Positions 1 to 10,019 of a stretch of 64,000 nucleotides of DNA are shown here, one piece after another. The notes under the pieces were generated by a model, which did not search any database, was not told where the DNA came from, and worked only from the letters and a program-made list of their open reading frames with translations. Positions within the stretch are counted from its first letter, which is position 1, and each line of letters opens with the position of its first letter. The stretch lies in assembly GCA_020912385.1 (NCBI GenBank), contig CP087217.1, positions 1 through 64,000 on the forward strand, given 5' to 3'. The stretch is from Neofusicoccum parvum (Eukaryota; Ascomycota; Dothideomycetes; Botryosphaeriales; Botryosphaeriaceae). The translations under genes were made by a program, and so were the position numbers.

Positions 1-134
1 CCTAACCCTAACCCTAACCCTAACCCTAACCCTAACCCTAACCCTAACCCTAACCCTAACCCTAACCCTAACCCTAACCCTAACCCTAACCCTAACCCTA
101 ACCCTAACCCTAACCCTAACCCTAACCCTAACCC
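1..134. repeat. Terminal telomere repeat array (CCCTAA)n
   Basis: About 22 uninterrupted CCCTAA hexamers starting at the first base. The C-rich strand reads 5' to 3' inward, as expected for the left end of a chromosome with TTAGGG telomeres. The array stops cleanly at about 134, where degenerate telomere-like sequence begins. This fixes the window as a true chromosome end and not an internal repeat. Confidence 0.98.
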
Positions 135-200
135 AAATTACTAACCCTCACCCTAATCTAAAATTACTAACCCTCACCCTAGTCTAAAATTATCAACTCT
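135..200. repeat. Degenerate telomere-adjacent repeat units
   Basis: Two imperfect copies of a roughly 26-bp unit that combines AAATTACTAAC with CCTCACCCTA directly follow the telomere. The same unit recurs at about 2155-2270, which links the two places as copies of one telomere-adjacent element. Confidence 0.8.
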
Positions 201-880
201 TATTCTACTTTTACTACCTCTATTTCTATTATATCTTTTACTTTCTTTCTATTTAATTTCTTCTCTTTTATACTCTTCTTCTTCTTCTTCTTCTACCTTC
301 CTTTATTTAGTTCTAGTTCTTCTAGTTCTTCTAAAATTCTACTTCTATTTCTAGTTCTAACTTTTAATTCTAGTTACTTCTACTTCTTTCTAGTTCTTCT
401 AGTTCTTCTAGTTCTTCTAATTTTATTTCTACTTCTACTTCTACTTCTACTTCTACTTCTACTTCTACTTCTACTTCTGGTTTTAACTCTAGTTTTAACT
501 CTAGTTTTAATTCTAGTTCTAGCTTTAATTCTAGTTCTAGTTCTAGTTCTAGTTCTAGTTTTTTTTTAAAATCCATCTTTTACCTCTTCTATATATATTA
601 CTTAATATTCGTATTTAATTCCACTCAATTCTATTTATATAGTAATACTTATCCAGCTATTATTATTTCTAAAATAAACTGGTACTTACTATTTATTTAT
701 TTGTTTATTTATTTATTCATTTATTCTTTTTAAATCCATCTTTCTTATTTATTTCTACCTACTCTTTTTCAACTATTACTTCTTTCTCTATTAGTTCTAA
801 AATTTTACTAGCTCTCTCTACCTACTAGCTAGTCCTATCCATCTATTTCCATTAGCTCTATTACTTTCCTACCCCTCTTC
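201..880. repeat. Pyrimidine-strand low-complexity subtelomeric tract
   Basis: Irregular runs of TTCTAGTT, TTCTACTT and TTTTAATT units make the plus strand strongly pyrimidine-rich. Open frames here translate to monotonous Glu-Leu or Ser repeats and are products of the repeat. The tract precedes the truncated TLH copy exactly as a similar tract (2276-3141) precedes the intact gene, so it belongs to a duplicated subtelomeric unit. Confidence 0.8.
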
Positions 881-1786
881 CTACTCCTCTATTAAGCTCT
901 CCACCCTTCCTGTCAGCCATAAAAACTCTCGAGCCAAGTTATTGCTCTCAAGCTCGTCCTTCCTCCATGCCTGTCCAAGATATCCTAGTAGTCTATCTTT
1001 ATCTTCATCTCCATCTCCATCTCCATCTCCATCTCCATCCTCTACCGCTGCCGCCACTGCCGCCGCTACCACTCCTCCTACTACTTCCTTCTCTCCTAGC
1101 CGTAACAACCACCTCTTCCACACCCTTTGATACCCGTGCTTGATCCCGTACAACGTACCAATCATCACCCCGAAGAACTGGCACTCGCTGCCCTGAACCT
1201 GCCGCTACCCCTGCCTACCATTACTCTCCCACCTGTTGCAGATTGCCTGTGGTACCCCGCAGCGAAAGCAGCCCGAGTACCTCTCAAACCTGATTCTTCC
1301 CTGCATCTCGCGCCTCTCCCCATCTGCCTGCCTACCCCGCTCTGTTGGACAGTGGCTAACACTGTGCTGGTCTTCCCTACCCGCTGCCTTGCACACTAAA
1401 CACACCCTCTTCCACCTCTGCAGCTTTCTCTGAAGCAGTTCTGCATCTGTATACACCTATTATGTCTGCCTGGCCTGCCTTACCCTTATTCCTACCTGCT
1501 GCTGCTGCTGCTGCCTTCGAAACTCCTACCTGTCTAATTCTCTTTATTACGTACTCTGCTCTTCCTTCCAACTTCCCTGCCGACTTTCCTGCTGATTTTC
1601 CTGCTGTATTCTCTACTGCTCTTCTTACTACGTCCTCTGCTGCTCTCTTTACTACTGCTCCTACTACTACTGCTGCTTTCTTTACTGCTCTCTTTGCTGC
1701 TACTGCTCCTACTGCCACTACTGCTTTCTTTACTACTCCCTTTGCTGCGTCCTCTCCTGCTCTCTTTGCTGCTGCTGCTGCTCCCT

Positions 1787-1818
<32 letters not shown>

Positions 1819-2040
1819 AGTAGTGCTCCCTCTGCTGCTACTGCTACTGGTGCTCCCTCTACTGCTCCCTCTGCTACTCCCTCTACTACGTCCTCTCCTA
1901 CTCCCTTTCCTACTGTAGTTGCTGCTGCTCCCTCTGCTACATCCTCTCCTACTCCCTTTGCTATTACTGCTGCTAGTGCTTCCTCTACTACTAGTCCTGC
2001 TGCTATCCTAGCTGCTACTACTACCATCGTTGCCCTAAGC
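881..2040 (-). pseudogene. Truncated second copy of the telomere-linked helicase 3' end
   Basis: The minus strand encodes the C-terminal part of the TLH protein found at 3142-8832: a Cys/His cluster region (about 1205-1456) and the terminal segment (881-1168). Nucleotide identity to about 3400-3720 is very high by eye. A Trp codon conserved in the intact copy is TAG here (near 1205), and the Gln-rich region upstream (about 1480-2040) has degenerated into Ala/Thr/Ser-coding triplets. No helicase domain is present. It lies distal to the intact gene in the same orientation and looks like an outer tandem subtelomeric unit truncated near the chromosome end. Confidence 0.85.
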
Positions 2041-2150
2041 TGCTGCTAGTCCTACTACTATCCTGGCTACTACTACTACTGCTGCTGCCGCTGCTGCCGC
2101 CACTGCTGCCACCGCCACTACCACCACTACCACTATATACATCACCCTCA

Positions 2151-2275
2151 CTCTACTCAAAATTACTAACCCTCACCCTACTCAAAATTACTAACCCTTA
2201 CCCTACTTAAAATTGCTAACCCTCATCCTACTCAAAATTACTATCCCTCACCCTACTCTTACTAACTGTTAAAAA
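2151..2275. repeat. Interstitial degenerate telomere-like repeats
   Basis: Four to five copies of a unit of about 24 bp (CTCAAAATTA followed by CTAACCCTCACCCTA), the same unit that borders the true telomere at 135-200. It sits between the outer truncated helicase copy and the inner unit, so it may mark a former chromosome end. It is preceded by GCT/GCC/ACC trinucleotide repeats (about 2050-2130). Confidence 0.8.
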
Positions 2276-3141
2276 CTCCTATATTAAATTATTACTCTCT
2301 ACTTTTAAATCTATTATTCTTCTTCTAGTTCTTTTAGTTCTAGTTTTAGTTCTACCTCTAGTTTTAACTCTAGTTCTAGTTCTAGTTCTAGTTCTAGTTC
2401 TAGTTCTAGTTCTAGTTCTAGTTCTAGTCTTAGTTTCTAATTCTAGTTTTAGTTCTAGTTCTTCTAATTCTAGTTCTACTTCTTCTAGTTCCTTCTAGTT
2501 TTTTTTTTTTTTTTTTTTTTTTTCTTTTTTAATTCTTCTAGTTCTTCTAGTTCCTTTAGTTCTACCTCTAGTTCTAGTCTTAATTTCTAATTCTAGTTTT
2601 AGTTTTAGTCCTTCTAATTCTTTTTTAATTCTTTTAGTTCTTCTAGTTCTTTTAATTCTAGTTCTACTTCTTCTAGTCCTTCTAGTTTTTTTTGTTTTTT
2701 TTTTTTTTGTTTTTTTTTAATTCTTCTAGTTCTTCTAGTTCTTCTAGTTCTTCTAGTTCTTCTAGTTCTTCTAGTTCTTCTAGTTCTTCTAGTTCTTCTA
2801 GTTCTTCTAGTTCTTCTAGTTCTTCTAATTCTACTTCTACTTCTAGTTTTAATTCAAGTTTTAATTCTAGTTCTACCTCTAGTTTCAACTCTAGTTTTAA
2901 TTCTAGTCCTAGCTTTAATTCTAGTTCTAGTTCTTTTAAATCCATCTTTCACCTCTTTTATATATCACTTTATATCTGTATTCAATTCCATTTAATTCTA
3001 CTCATATAGTACATCCAGTTATTATTATTCCTAAAAATCTATCTTTCTTGTTTATTCCCACTCTTTTCAACTATTACTCCTCTATTAGTTCCATCTTACT
3101 AGCTCTACCTACTAGCTAGCCCTATCTATCTATTAGCTTTA
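2276..3141. repeat. Low-complexity tract downstream of the intact TLH gene
   Basis: Long runs of TTCTAGTT and related units, with poly-T stretches near 2500-2525 and 2690-2720 and a near-perfect TTCTAG hexamer array near 2720-2825. Base composition is strongly strand-biased. It corresponds to 201-880 in the outer unit. I see no gene; the open frames are Ser or Glu-Leu homopolymers made by the repeat. Confidence 0.8.
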
Positions 3142-6100
3142 TTATCTCCCTACTCCTCTCTCCTCTATTAAGCTCTCCACCCTTCCTATCAGCCATAAAA
3201 ACTCCCGAGCCAAGTTATTACTCTCGAGCTCGTCCTTCCTCCATACCTGTCCAAGATATCCTAGCAGTCTATCTTTATCTTCATCTCTATCCTCTACCGC
3301 CGCCGCCGCTACTCCCGCTCCTACTACTTCCTCTCCTAGCCGTAATAACCACCTCTTCCACACCGTCTTATACCCGTGCTTGATCCCGTATAATATACCA
3401 ATCATCACCCCGAAGAACTGGCACTCGCTGCCATGAACCTGCCGCCACCCCTGCCTACCATTACTCTCCCACCTGTTGCAGATTGCCTGTGGTACCCCGC
3501 AGCGAAAGCAGCCCGAGTACCTCTCAAACCTGATTCTTCCCTGCATCTCGCGCCTCTCCCCATCCGCCTGCCTACCCCGCTCTGTTGGACAGTGGCTAAC
3601 ACTGTGCTGGTCTTCCCTGCCCGCTGCCTTGCACACCAAACACACCCCCTTCCACCTCTGCAGCTTTCTCTGAAGCAGTTCTGCATCCGCATACACCTGT
3701 TGTGTCTGCCTGGCCTGCCTTACCCTTATTCCTACCTGCTGCTGCTGCTGCCTTTGAAACTCCTGCCTATCTAATTCTCTTTGTTGCGCACTCTGCTCTT
3801 CCTCCTGCTGTCTTTCCTGCCGACTTTCCTGCCGACTTTCCCGCTGATTTTCCTGCTGCTTCTCTCTTTGCTGCTGTCGTATCCTCTGCTGCTGCTCTCT
3901 TTGCTGCTGATTTTCCTGCTGCCGCATCCTCTGCTGCTGCTCTCTTTGCTGCTGCTCCCTCCACTGCTGCCCCTGCTGCCGCTGCTGGTACTGGTCTACC
4001 CTCTGTTCTTCCTCTACCTCCCTGTCTACCTCTTCCACCTCATCTACCTCTTCCACCTCATCTACCTCCTCTACCTCCTCCTCCTCATTATTATCATCAT
4101 TATCATCATCCGTGATCTCTCGCCTAGACTCCCTGCTCCTTCTACAAAAATCACACTTTTCTTCCCCCTCCTCCTGCCTGCATTCTATCCGCCTAAAACT
4201 ACCATCTAAAAACTCGTCCATCACCGTTCTCCTACACAGTCCCCCATCCAGATACTGCCTTACCAGCCGGTCATCGCTCTTCTCCCCCCCCTGAACCATC
4301 ACTGCTCTGCTGGCCAGTCCATCCCTTCCCGCCCTGCCGCTCTCCTGCGCGTAGTCCAGAAAATCCCGCGGCTCATCCGTGTGGATGATGAGCCTGATGC
4401 CTGGAATGTCAATCCCCATGCCCAGCGCGCTGGTGGCCACCACTACACGCACCACTCCCGCCTTGAAGTCCTCTAGCACCTCCTTCTTCCTAGCTTCTGA
4501 CATCTTGCTGTAAAATGCCTCGCACTGGAACAGCCCTGCGTCCACCAAGCTCTTCACCCTGGTCACTGTGTTGCAGTAGATAACCACCTTTCCTTCCACC
4601 GTTGCCTGTAGTTCCTCTTCCACCATCTCTTCTATTTTCCTATTCTGCGCCTCCTTCCCTCCTTGTCTTCCTCGCCATCCTCCCCCTCTCCCTCCTCCCC
4701 CTCCTCTCCCTCCTCTCCCTCCTCTCCCTCCTCTCCCTCCTCTCCCTCCTCTCCCTCCTCCATTCTCCACCTCCACCTCCAACTCCACCCCCACCACCTG
4801 GTAGCTGATGTTTCTGCGGGTGGTGACCGCCCTGAACACCACCACCTCGGCCGCAGTCCAGCCCATCCTGCGCCACAGCTCCGCCTCTTTGCTGGGTGGC
4901 AGCGTCGCTGTGAGCAGAACCATCTGCGTTTCTGCCGCCATGAGCTTCCCCAGCTGCTGCAGCTGCTTGCGGAAGTCCACCTGGTCGTTCAGCACCACGT
5001 GGCACTCGTCGATGATGATCCTGTCCAGCTGCCTCATCGCCCTGAGCCGGTTCAAAAACGTCATGAACTCGTCGCTCAGTGCTGCCTCTGGCGTGACCAG
5101 CACGATGGACTCCGCGTCTGGTGGCCGCCTCGCCTCCCATTCTGCACAGCTGATGCCCAGCTTGCTGCAGCGCTCTTTCATGTCCGCTCGCAGCGCGATG
5201 AGCGGTACCACCACCACCGTTGTTCCTCCTGGCTCCGTCCAAGCCGGCAGCATGAACAAGATGCTTTTCCCAGCCCCAGTCGGCATCACTGCCACCACCG
5301 GGCTCACTCCAGCCTGGATGGCGGTCACCGCCTCTTCCTGGATGCTGCGGAACTCGGCTTCCTTTCCCATCAATCTTTGCAGCTGCTCCTTCACGTTGGC
5401 CCTCTTCAGCCTTGCCCAGCGGTCCAGCCGCTCCTCGTCAGCGTCATCCTCAAACGGGCAGCGCTTCCTCTTCCTGGAAGCAGCCGGTTCCTGGCTTTTA
5501 AATGCCGACTGGAAGCCCAAGAAGCGGTGCCAGTCGGTACTGGAAGCACGGAACAGCAGCCTCTTCTCCGCCACCACACCTGCCTGCTCCATCATCCCAC
5601 GCGCGTAGATCAAGCCTGCAGTGTGGGAAGTATGTCCTGCCTGGGCGTCTGCAATGGCTGCTGCTGCCCGGTCTTCTCCCACCTCCATCTGCTGCTGCTC
5701 CTGCTCATTCCCATTCTCTCCCCCCTCCTCGTCTACCCTGAACGCGCTGGAGCCGCGCATGAACCGCCTGCTGATGCCGATAGCGACGTCCCTGTACGCC
5801 CTGACCGTCAGCTCCTGGCCTAAGCCGATCCTGCTCTCCTTCTTCATCGCCTCCCTCATGCGCTCCGTCGTCCACCTCTTCTCCCCCGCCTCCGCCGGCC
5901 ACATGTGGGCTGAGATCTGCTCGCTCCCACGTACTGCTGCCAGCATGCGCTGGTGGAATGGCAAGACTAGCCATAGATACCACACCACCAGCTCGCCCAC
6001 CTCCCTGGGCAGATACCTGTGGATCACCTTGACATCCCCGGACATGGCGTAGCCCTTGTGGTAGCGCGTGACGAACACAACCAGCCCATCCTCCACGAAG

Positions 6101-8515
6101 ATGTTGCGGTGCCCTCCCTTGGCCGTATTGCTATGCCTGATGCTGAGAATCTCCGGCCCTCTTGCCGGCTGTCCACCGGTAATGTGCATCAGCAGTAGCA
6201 GCTTCTCCCTAAACTCGGCCACCTGCGCTGCATATGCATCTACCGCCTGCCTGCTGATGCCTGAGCTCGCGTTTTCCCTGGTGAACCTCTTCCTCGCAGC
6301 AGTGATTCCCATGATCCTGTTGAACAACCAAGTGTTCCCGTCTGCTGGCAGCCTGGTGCGCTGGTCCTGCAGAAAGCTCCACCCTCTGCGCTCCTCAGCT
6401 GGGTTGTCCCTGATGGAATGCCACGGCACTGCTGGCACGTCCATTTCCCTATGCTCTTTCTTGTGGCTGCTGTAGCCGCCAAACAGCAGCTCCTGGAGCA
6501 GCAGCTGGCGAGTGTCGTTCAGCAAGCCGTGCACCATGCCCCTGAACTTGGCCATGGTGAACTGGATGCCCTGGTACAGCAGCTGCTCCCGCCCATTCCA
6601 TCCCACATGGCCCTTGGTGGTGGTGTTGTAGTGGATCTTCATCCCGTAAGTGCGCAGATCCAGTATCCACTGCATGGGACTGTGGCTGCCTCGGATCATG
6701 AAGCTGTCCATCATCTTGGTCACCAGCTCTAAGCAGCTCATCTTCATCTGGCTGCGCTGGCTGCGCTGGCTGCGCTGGCTGCGCTGGCTGCGCTGGCTGC
6801 GCCCACTGCTGTCCCTGGCGCTGCCCTGGCCGCTGTTCCTGCTGCTGCCCTGGCCGCTGCTGGTCCTGCTGCTGGCGCTATCCTGGCCACTGCTGTCCTG
6901 GCCACTGCTGCTCTGGCCGGCGCTGCCCTGGCTGCTACTGCTCCTGCCGCCCTGGCTGCGCCCGCTGCGCCCACTGCTGTCCCTGGCGCTGCCCTGGCCG
7001 CTGTTCCTGCTGCTGTCCTGGCCACTGCTGCTCTGGCCGGCGCTGCCCTGGCCGGCGCTGCCCTGGCCGGCGCTGCTCCTGCCGCCCTGGCTGCTGCTGC
7101 TCCTGCCGCCCTGGCTGCTACTGCTGCTGCTACTGCTGCTGCCGCCAGCATCGCCTCCACCATAACCGCCAGCGCCGTCCTCCTCCTCCTCCTCCTCCTC
7201 CTCCTCCTCCTCCTCCTCCTCCTCCTTCTCAAAGTCCCATGCGCTGCCCCCACTGCTAAACTCCTCCCTACCATCCTCCTCCCCTTCTGCTGCTGCTGCT
7301 GCTGCTGCTGCTGGACCCGCCATCTCCAGCGCCTTCTGCACCACCATGAAGCGCCCCACCTTGATGATGGCCGACAGAATCGCCGTGTACAGACCCGGCT
7401 CCCTCCAGCCGGTGGGCGTGACCCCCTGCACCGCCAGAGCGCAGACCAGAGCGCTGTCGTACTCGCGCTGCGTGATCCTCTGGTTCAGCAGTTCAATGCA
7501 AAAGTCCAAGCACGCCTTCTGGATCCCGGACAGCTTTGGTGGCAGCTGCTGCTGCTGCTGCTCTTCTAAACCAGCTCCTTCTTCTTCTTCATTATCATCA
7601 TCATCATCACCATCACTTCTTCCTCCCTCTTCTTCCTCGCTTTCTTCTTTATCTCTTCCTCCCCCTTTCCCTTCTTCTTGCTTCTTTACAGCTTGCTCTG
7701 CCTCCTCCATCAGCCTGGTGAATGCCCTGGACTGCCTGCGGGTGAACCTGTACTCTGGGCTTCTCCAGTCATGCTCCTGCTGCGTCCTGACGAAGAACAT
7801 CAGCACCTGCTTCCACGCCCTCGACCTGTCCGCGACCGCGTTTTCCTCCATGTACGGCTGCAGCGGGTGGTACCGGTTCTGGTGCTTCTCCGTCCTCATC
7901 AGCTCCATGCGGATGAATATGCCGACCTGCTGGGTCACCGCCTGCTGGCCGATGCGCGCAACCTCGTCCATGGCTTTCCAGATGGCCGCTGCCGCCGGCT
8001 CCTCCTCCTCCTCTGGCCTGTCCGGGTTGGCGTTGGGCTCCTCAACCGACGCTAGCAGATCGTCGCGGTCCAGCCGCGCCAGATACGGCAGCCACTGCGT
8101 CCTGTCCAGCCACGGGCTGACCTCGTCCTTCTCTCCTTCCTCGATGGTGGCCCGGGCCCGCTTCTCCAGCTCCTCCCAGTTCTGGTTCGCCTTGTTCCAC
8201 GCCTGCTGCCACAGCTGCTCCCCTCCTCCCTCCCCTCTCTCCCCTCCCTCCTGGGCGGGCTGCGCCTGGTCCTCCTGCTGCGCTTGCTCCTCTGGCTGGC
8301 ACACTTCAAAGTACTGCGAGCCGTGGAAGGTGGGGAAGAAGCGCTGGCAGTAGACCTGCTTTACCGCCTCTTGGAACCTCTTATTCAACCCCTCTTCCAC
8401 CATCCTGCTCTGCCGGCCTTTGCCTCCTCCAATCGACCATCCGTGCTCGGTGCGCCAGTGCTCTTTCATCATCCTTTCATTCCTGCAGACGTACTGGCAG
8501 CTGCTACTATTACTG

Positions 8516-8561
<46 letters not shown>

Positions 8562-8832
8562 GGTCCTTCTGGCACAGCAGCCCGTCCTTGAACAGTGGCA
8601 GCTCTGTGACGGGCCGTTGCACCCGGGCTGGCACTTCCAGCTCGCTCGAGAATGCAATCAAGCCATGCCAGCTTCTAACCTCACCACCGACCAGCTCCGC
8701 CTGCTTCCGGCCCATCCGGTGGTGTTTCCCCCGCAGATGGCCTTCCACCTGGTCCGGCCAGACGGCGTGCCGGCACTCCCTGCAGATCGCGAGCCGGTAT
8801 TCCGCCTGGTGATAAAAGTACGCTGTCGCCAT
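3142..8832 (-). CDS. Telomere-linked RecQ-type helicase with OrsD-like N-terminus
   Basis: One uninterrupted 1896-codon frame, transcribed toward the telomere. A C2H2-like finger lies at residues 17-37 (C17, C20, H32, H37), and a second C/H pair follows near 112-130, as in OrsD-type (DUF3505) fungal proteins. Low-complexity Glu, Ser-Gly-Gln and Gln blocks come next. Residues about 885-1080 resemble a tyrosine recombinase core (see findings). The RecQ helicase has Walker A MPTGAGKS (1183-1190), DECH (1275-1278), LLTATLPP, and motif VI QESGRAGRDG (about 1495), then a four-Cys patch near 1520-1560 like the RecQ zinc region. An RGG-rich insertion (about 1356-1394) separates the two RecA lobes. 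A Gln-rich coil and a terminal Cys/His cluster (about 1731-1790) end the protein. Subtelomeric position and helicase type match fungal telomere-linked helicases, thought to act at chromosome ends. The start is the first Met before the zinc finger. Confidence 0.93.
6744..7140 (-). repeat. In-frame Ser/Gly/Gln/Arg minisatellite inside the TLH gene
   Basis: GCTGCGCTG-type nonamers (about 6757-6806) and related CTG-rich units encode SQR and SGQ/SGR repeats, TLH residues about 565-697. The adjacent CTC run (about 7181-7225) encodes poly-Glu. Opposite-strand frames here are repeat shadows. Array length is likely variable between copies. Confidence 0.8.
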
Positions 8833-9230
8833 TTGGTGCGCTAGCTAGTATTGTCTTGCTAATACTGAAAGTTGCTAGAGAGAATGATGCTGGTGTGAGA
8901 AAGCTCGTAAATGCTGCTGCTACTACTACTGCTACCGCCGCTGCTGCCGCCGCCGCCGCACGGATCACCCTTACCCCATCAAAAAACCTCAACCCTAACC
9001 CTACTCTTACCCCAAGTGGCTGGTTTTCTCACGACGCAGCGGTCGGATTTTAAGGTGGCTCATATAAAAAGTGGTCGCAGAGCCACGCTTGGAAATCTGA
9101 CCGAGTGTAGACTCGATCCGAGCACCTCGCTCCAAATCCAGTGCGGTAAATCCAGTGCGGTGCGCGTCCAGCCCACCCGACGATTCTTTCCCACACAATC
9201 TAAATCCAGCGCGGTCGCGCTGGATTTGCG
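8833..9230. repeat. TLH upstream region, shared with an inverted copy near 49.2-49.6 kb
   Basis: Holds a CTG/CTA/CCG triplet array (about 8910-8960), a short telomere-like stretch (about 8990-9012), and a segment running on through GGCTGGTTTTCTCACGACG and AAGTGGTCG. The reverse complement of 49180-49600 matches it over its length with many transition differences. It probably carries the TLH promoter, but I see no clear TATA box. Confidence 0.7.
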
Positions 9231-9713
9231 TCTTTCGGTTAGGAGTCAGATGAGTGCGAGTGTGGCATGAGCCAGGAGACAATTAAACATGTACTACTAG
9301 AGTGTCCGCAGTGGCGGGACCCTAGACGAGAGCTGGTGGTAGCAGCAGGGGAGAGATGGGGGGATGTTTCCTTTTTATTAGGTGGATGGAGCGGATGGGA
9401 GGACCGGCACACTGGGAAACCAGTAGACGGTCCAAAGGAGAAGTGGAAGCCTAACTATACAGTAGTCAAGGCAGCCATTCAGTTCCTACAAAGAACCGGG
9501 CGGTTCCGAGATGAACATGGGGAGGCTTACACATCGAACCCACCACAAGAGATGTAATGGCAGCGAAGGAAGTAAACAGATTGGACTAAGAAGTGAGAAG
9601 AGGCTAAAGAACAGGATAATGTAAGGCTAAAGAGAGGGACGGCTCTTATACTACCTAGAATGTATCGTAGCCTGACAGAATCAATCAATCAATCAATCAA
9701 TCTTTCGGTTAGG
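9231..9713 (+). mobile_element. LINE-D: 5'-truncated Tad1-like LINE with 13-bp target duplication
   Basis: The insertion spans 9244-9700 between identical 13-bp copies of TCTTTCGGTTAGG (9231-9243 and 9701-9713). It encodes only the last ~100 residues of an ORF2 protein: a zinc-knuckle remnant (H-x4-C) and the GERWGDVS and KPVDGPKE blocks shared with the LINE-C C-terminus. A short 3' UTR and a (TCAA)n tail (9681-9700) follow. The unoccupied target survives in the inverted copy near 49.19 kb. 5' truncation and a microsatellite tail are standard for target-primed reverse transcription. Confidence 0.92.
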
Positions 9714-10019
9714 GTTACCCGGCACGGTGAGGTCCTTTGGACCGCGTTCTATCCGTGTTGTAATGCTCTAGCCAGGTGTCATCGAGTAACCCCCACATTG
9801 GTTGCGGGAGGCTAAAGAGTTGATGCCTGGCTAGACTTGGCCTCGCCCTTCGGGGCGGGGCTAAACCGCTTGCTTTTTTACCTGCCGCTATCTCTCCTTA
9901 CTACTTCTTTTCTTTTTCGTCTTCTATAATCGCTTAATTAGACCTATACGCCTCTATAAAGTAGACACCTATGAAACCTGATTAGGAAAAAGAAAAATAA
10001 TATAATCCTAAAAGAAAAT
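9714..10019. other. Spacer between LINE-D and the OrsD/TLH-like relic
   Basis: The first ~20 bp continue the TLH upstream repeat. After that I see no coding signal. A GC-rich hairpin-like stretch (CTCGCCCTTCGGGGCGGGGC, about 9842-9861) stands out in otherwise AT-rich sequence. Confidence 0.4.

Noticed and set aside
370..576. Minus-strand frame encoding Glu-Leu repeats, and similar frames at 2682-2945 and 2692-3009
   Set aside because: Products of TTCTAG-type low-complexity DNA, with no unique protein sequence.
1462..2049. Long Ala/Thr/Ser-rich plus-strand frame and a poly-Leu frame at 1694-1918
   Set aside because: They lie on triplet repeats in the decayed TLH Gln-rich region and appear in several frames at once.
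4663..5823. Plus-strand 386-codon frame inside the helicase gene
   Set aside because: Antisense shadow of a GC-rich conserved helicase domain; no motif of its own.
9842..9880. GC-rich hairpin considered as a tRNA or rRNA fragment
   Set aside because: No cloverleaf, anticodon arm or recognisable rRNA helix could be drawn.
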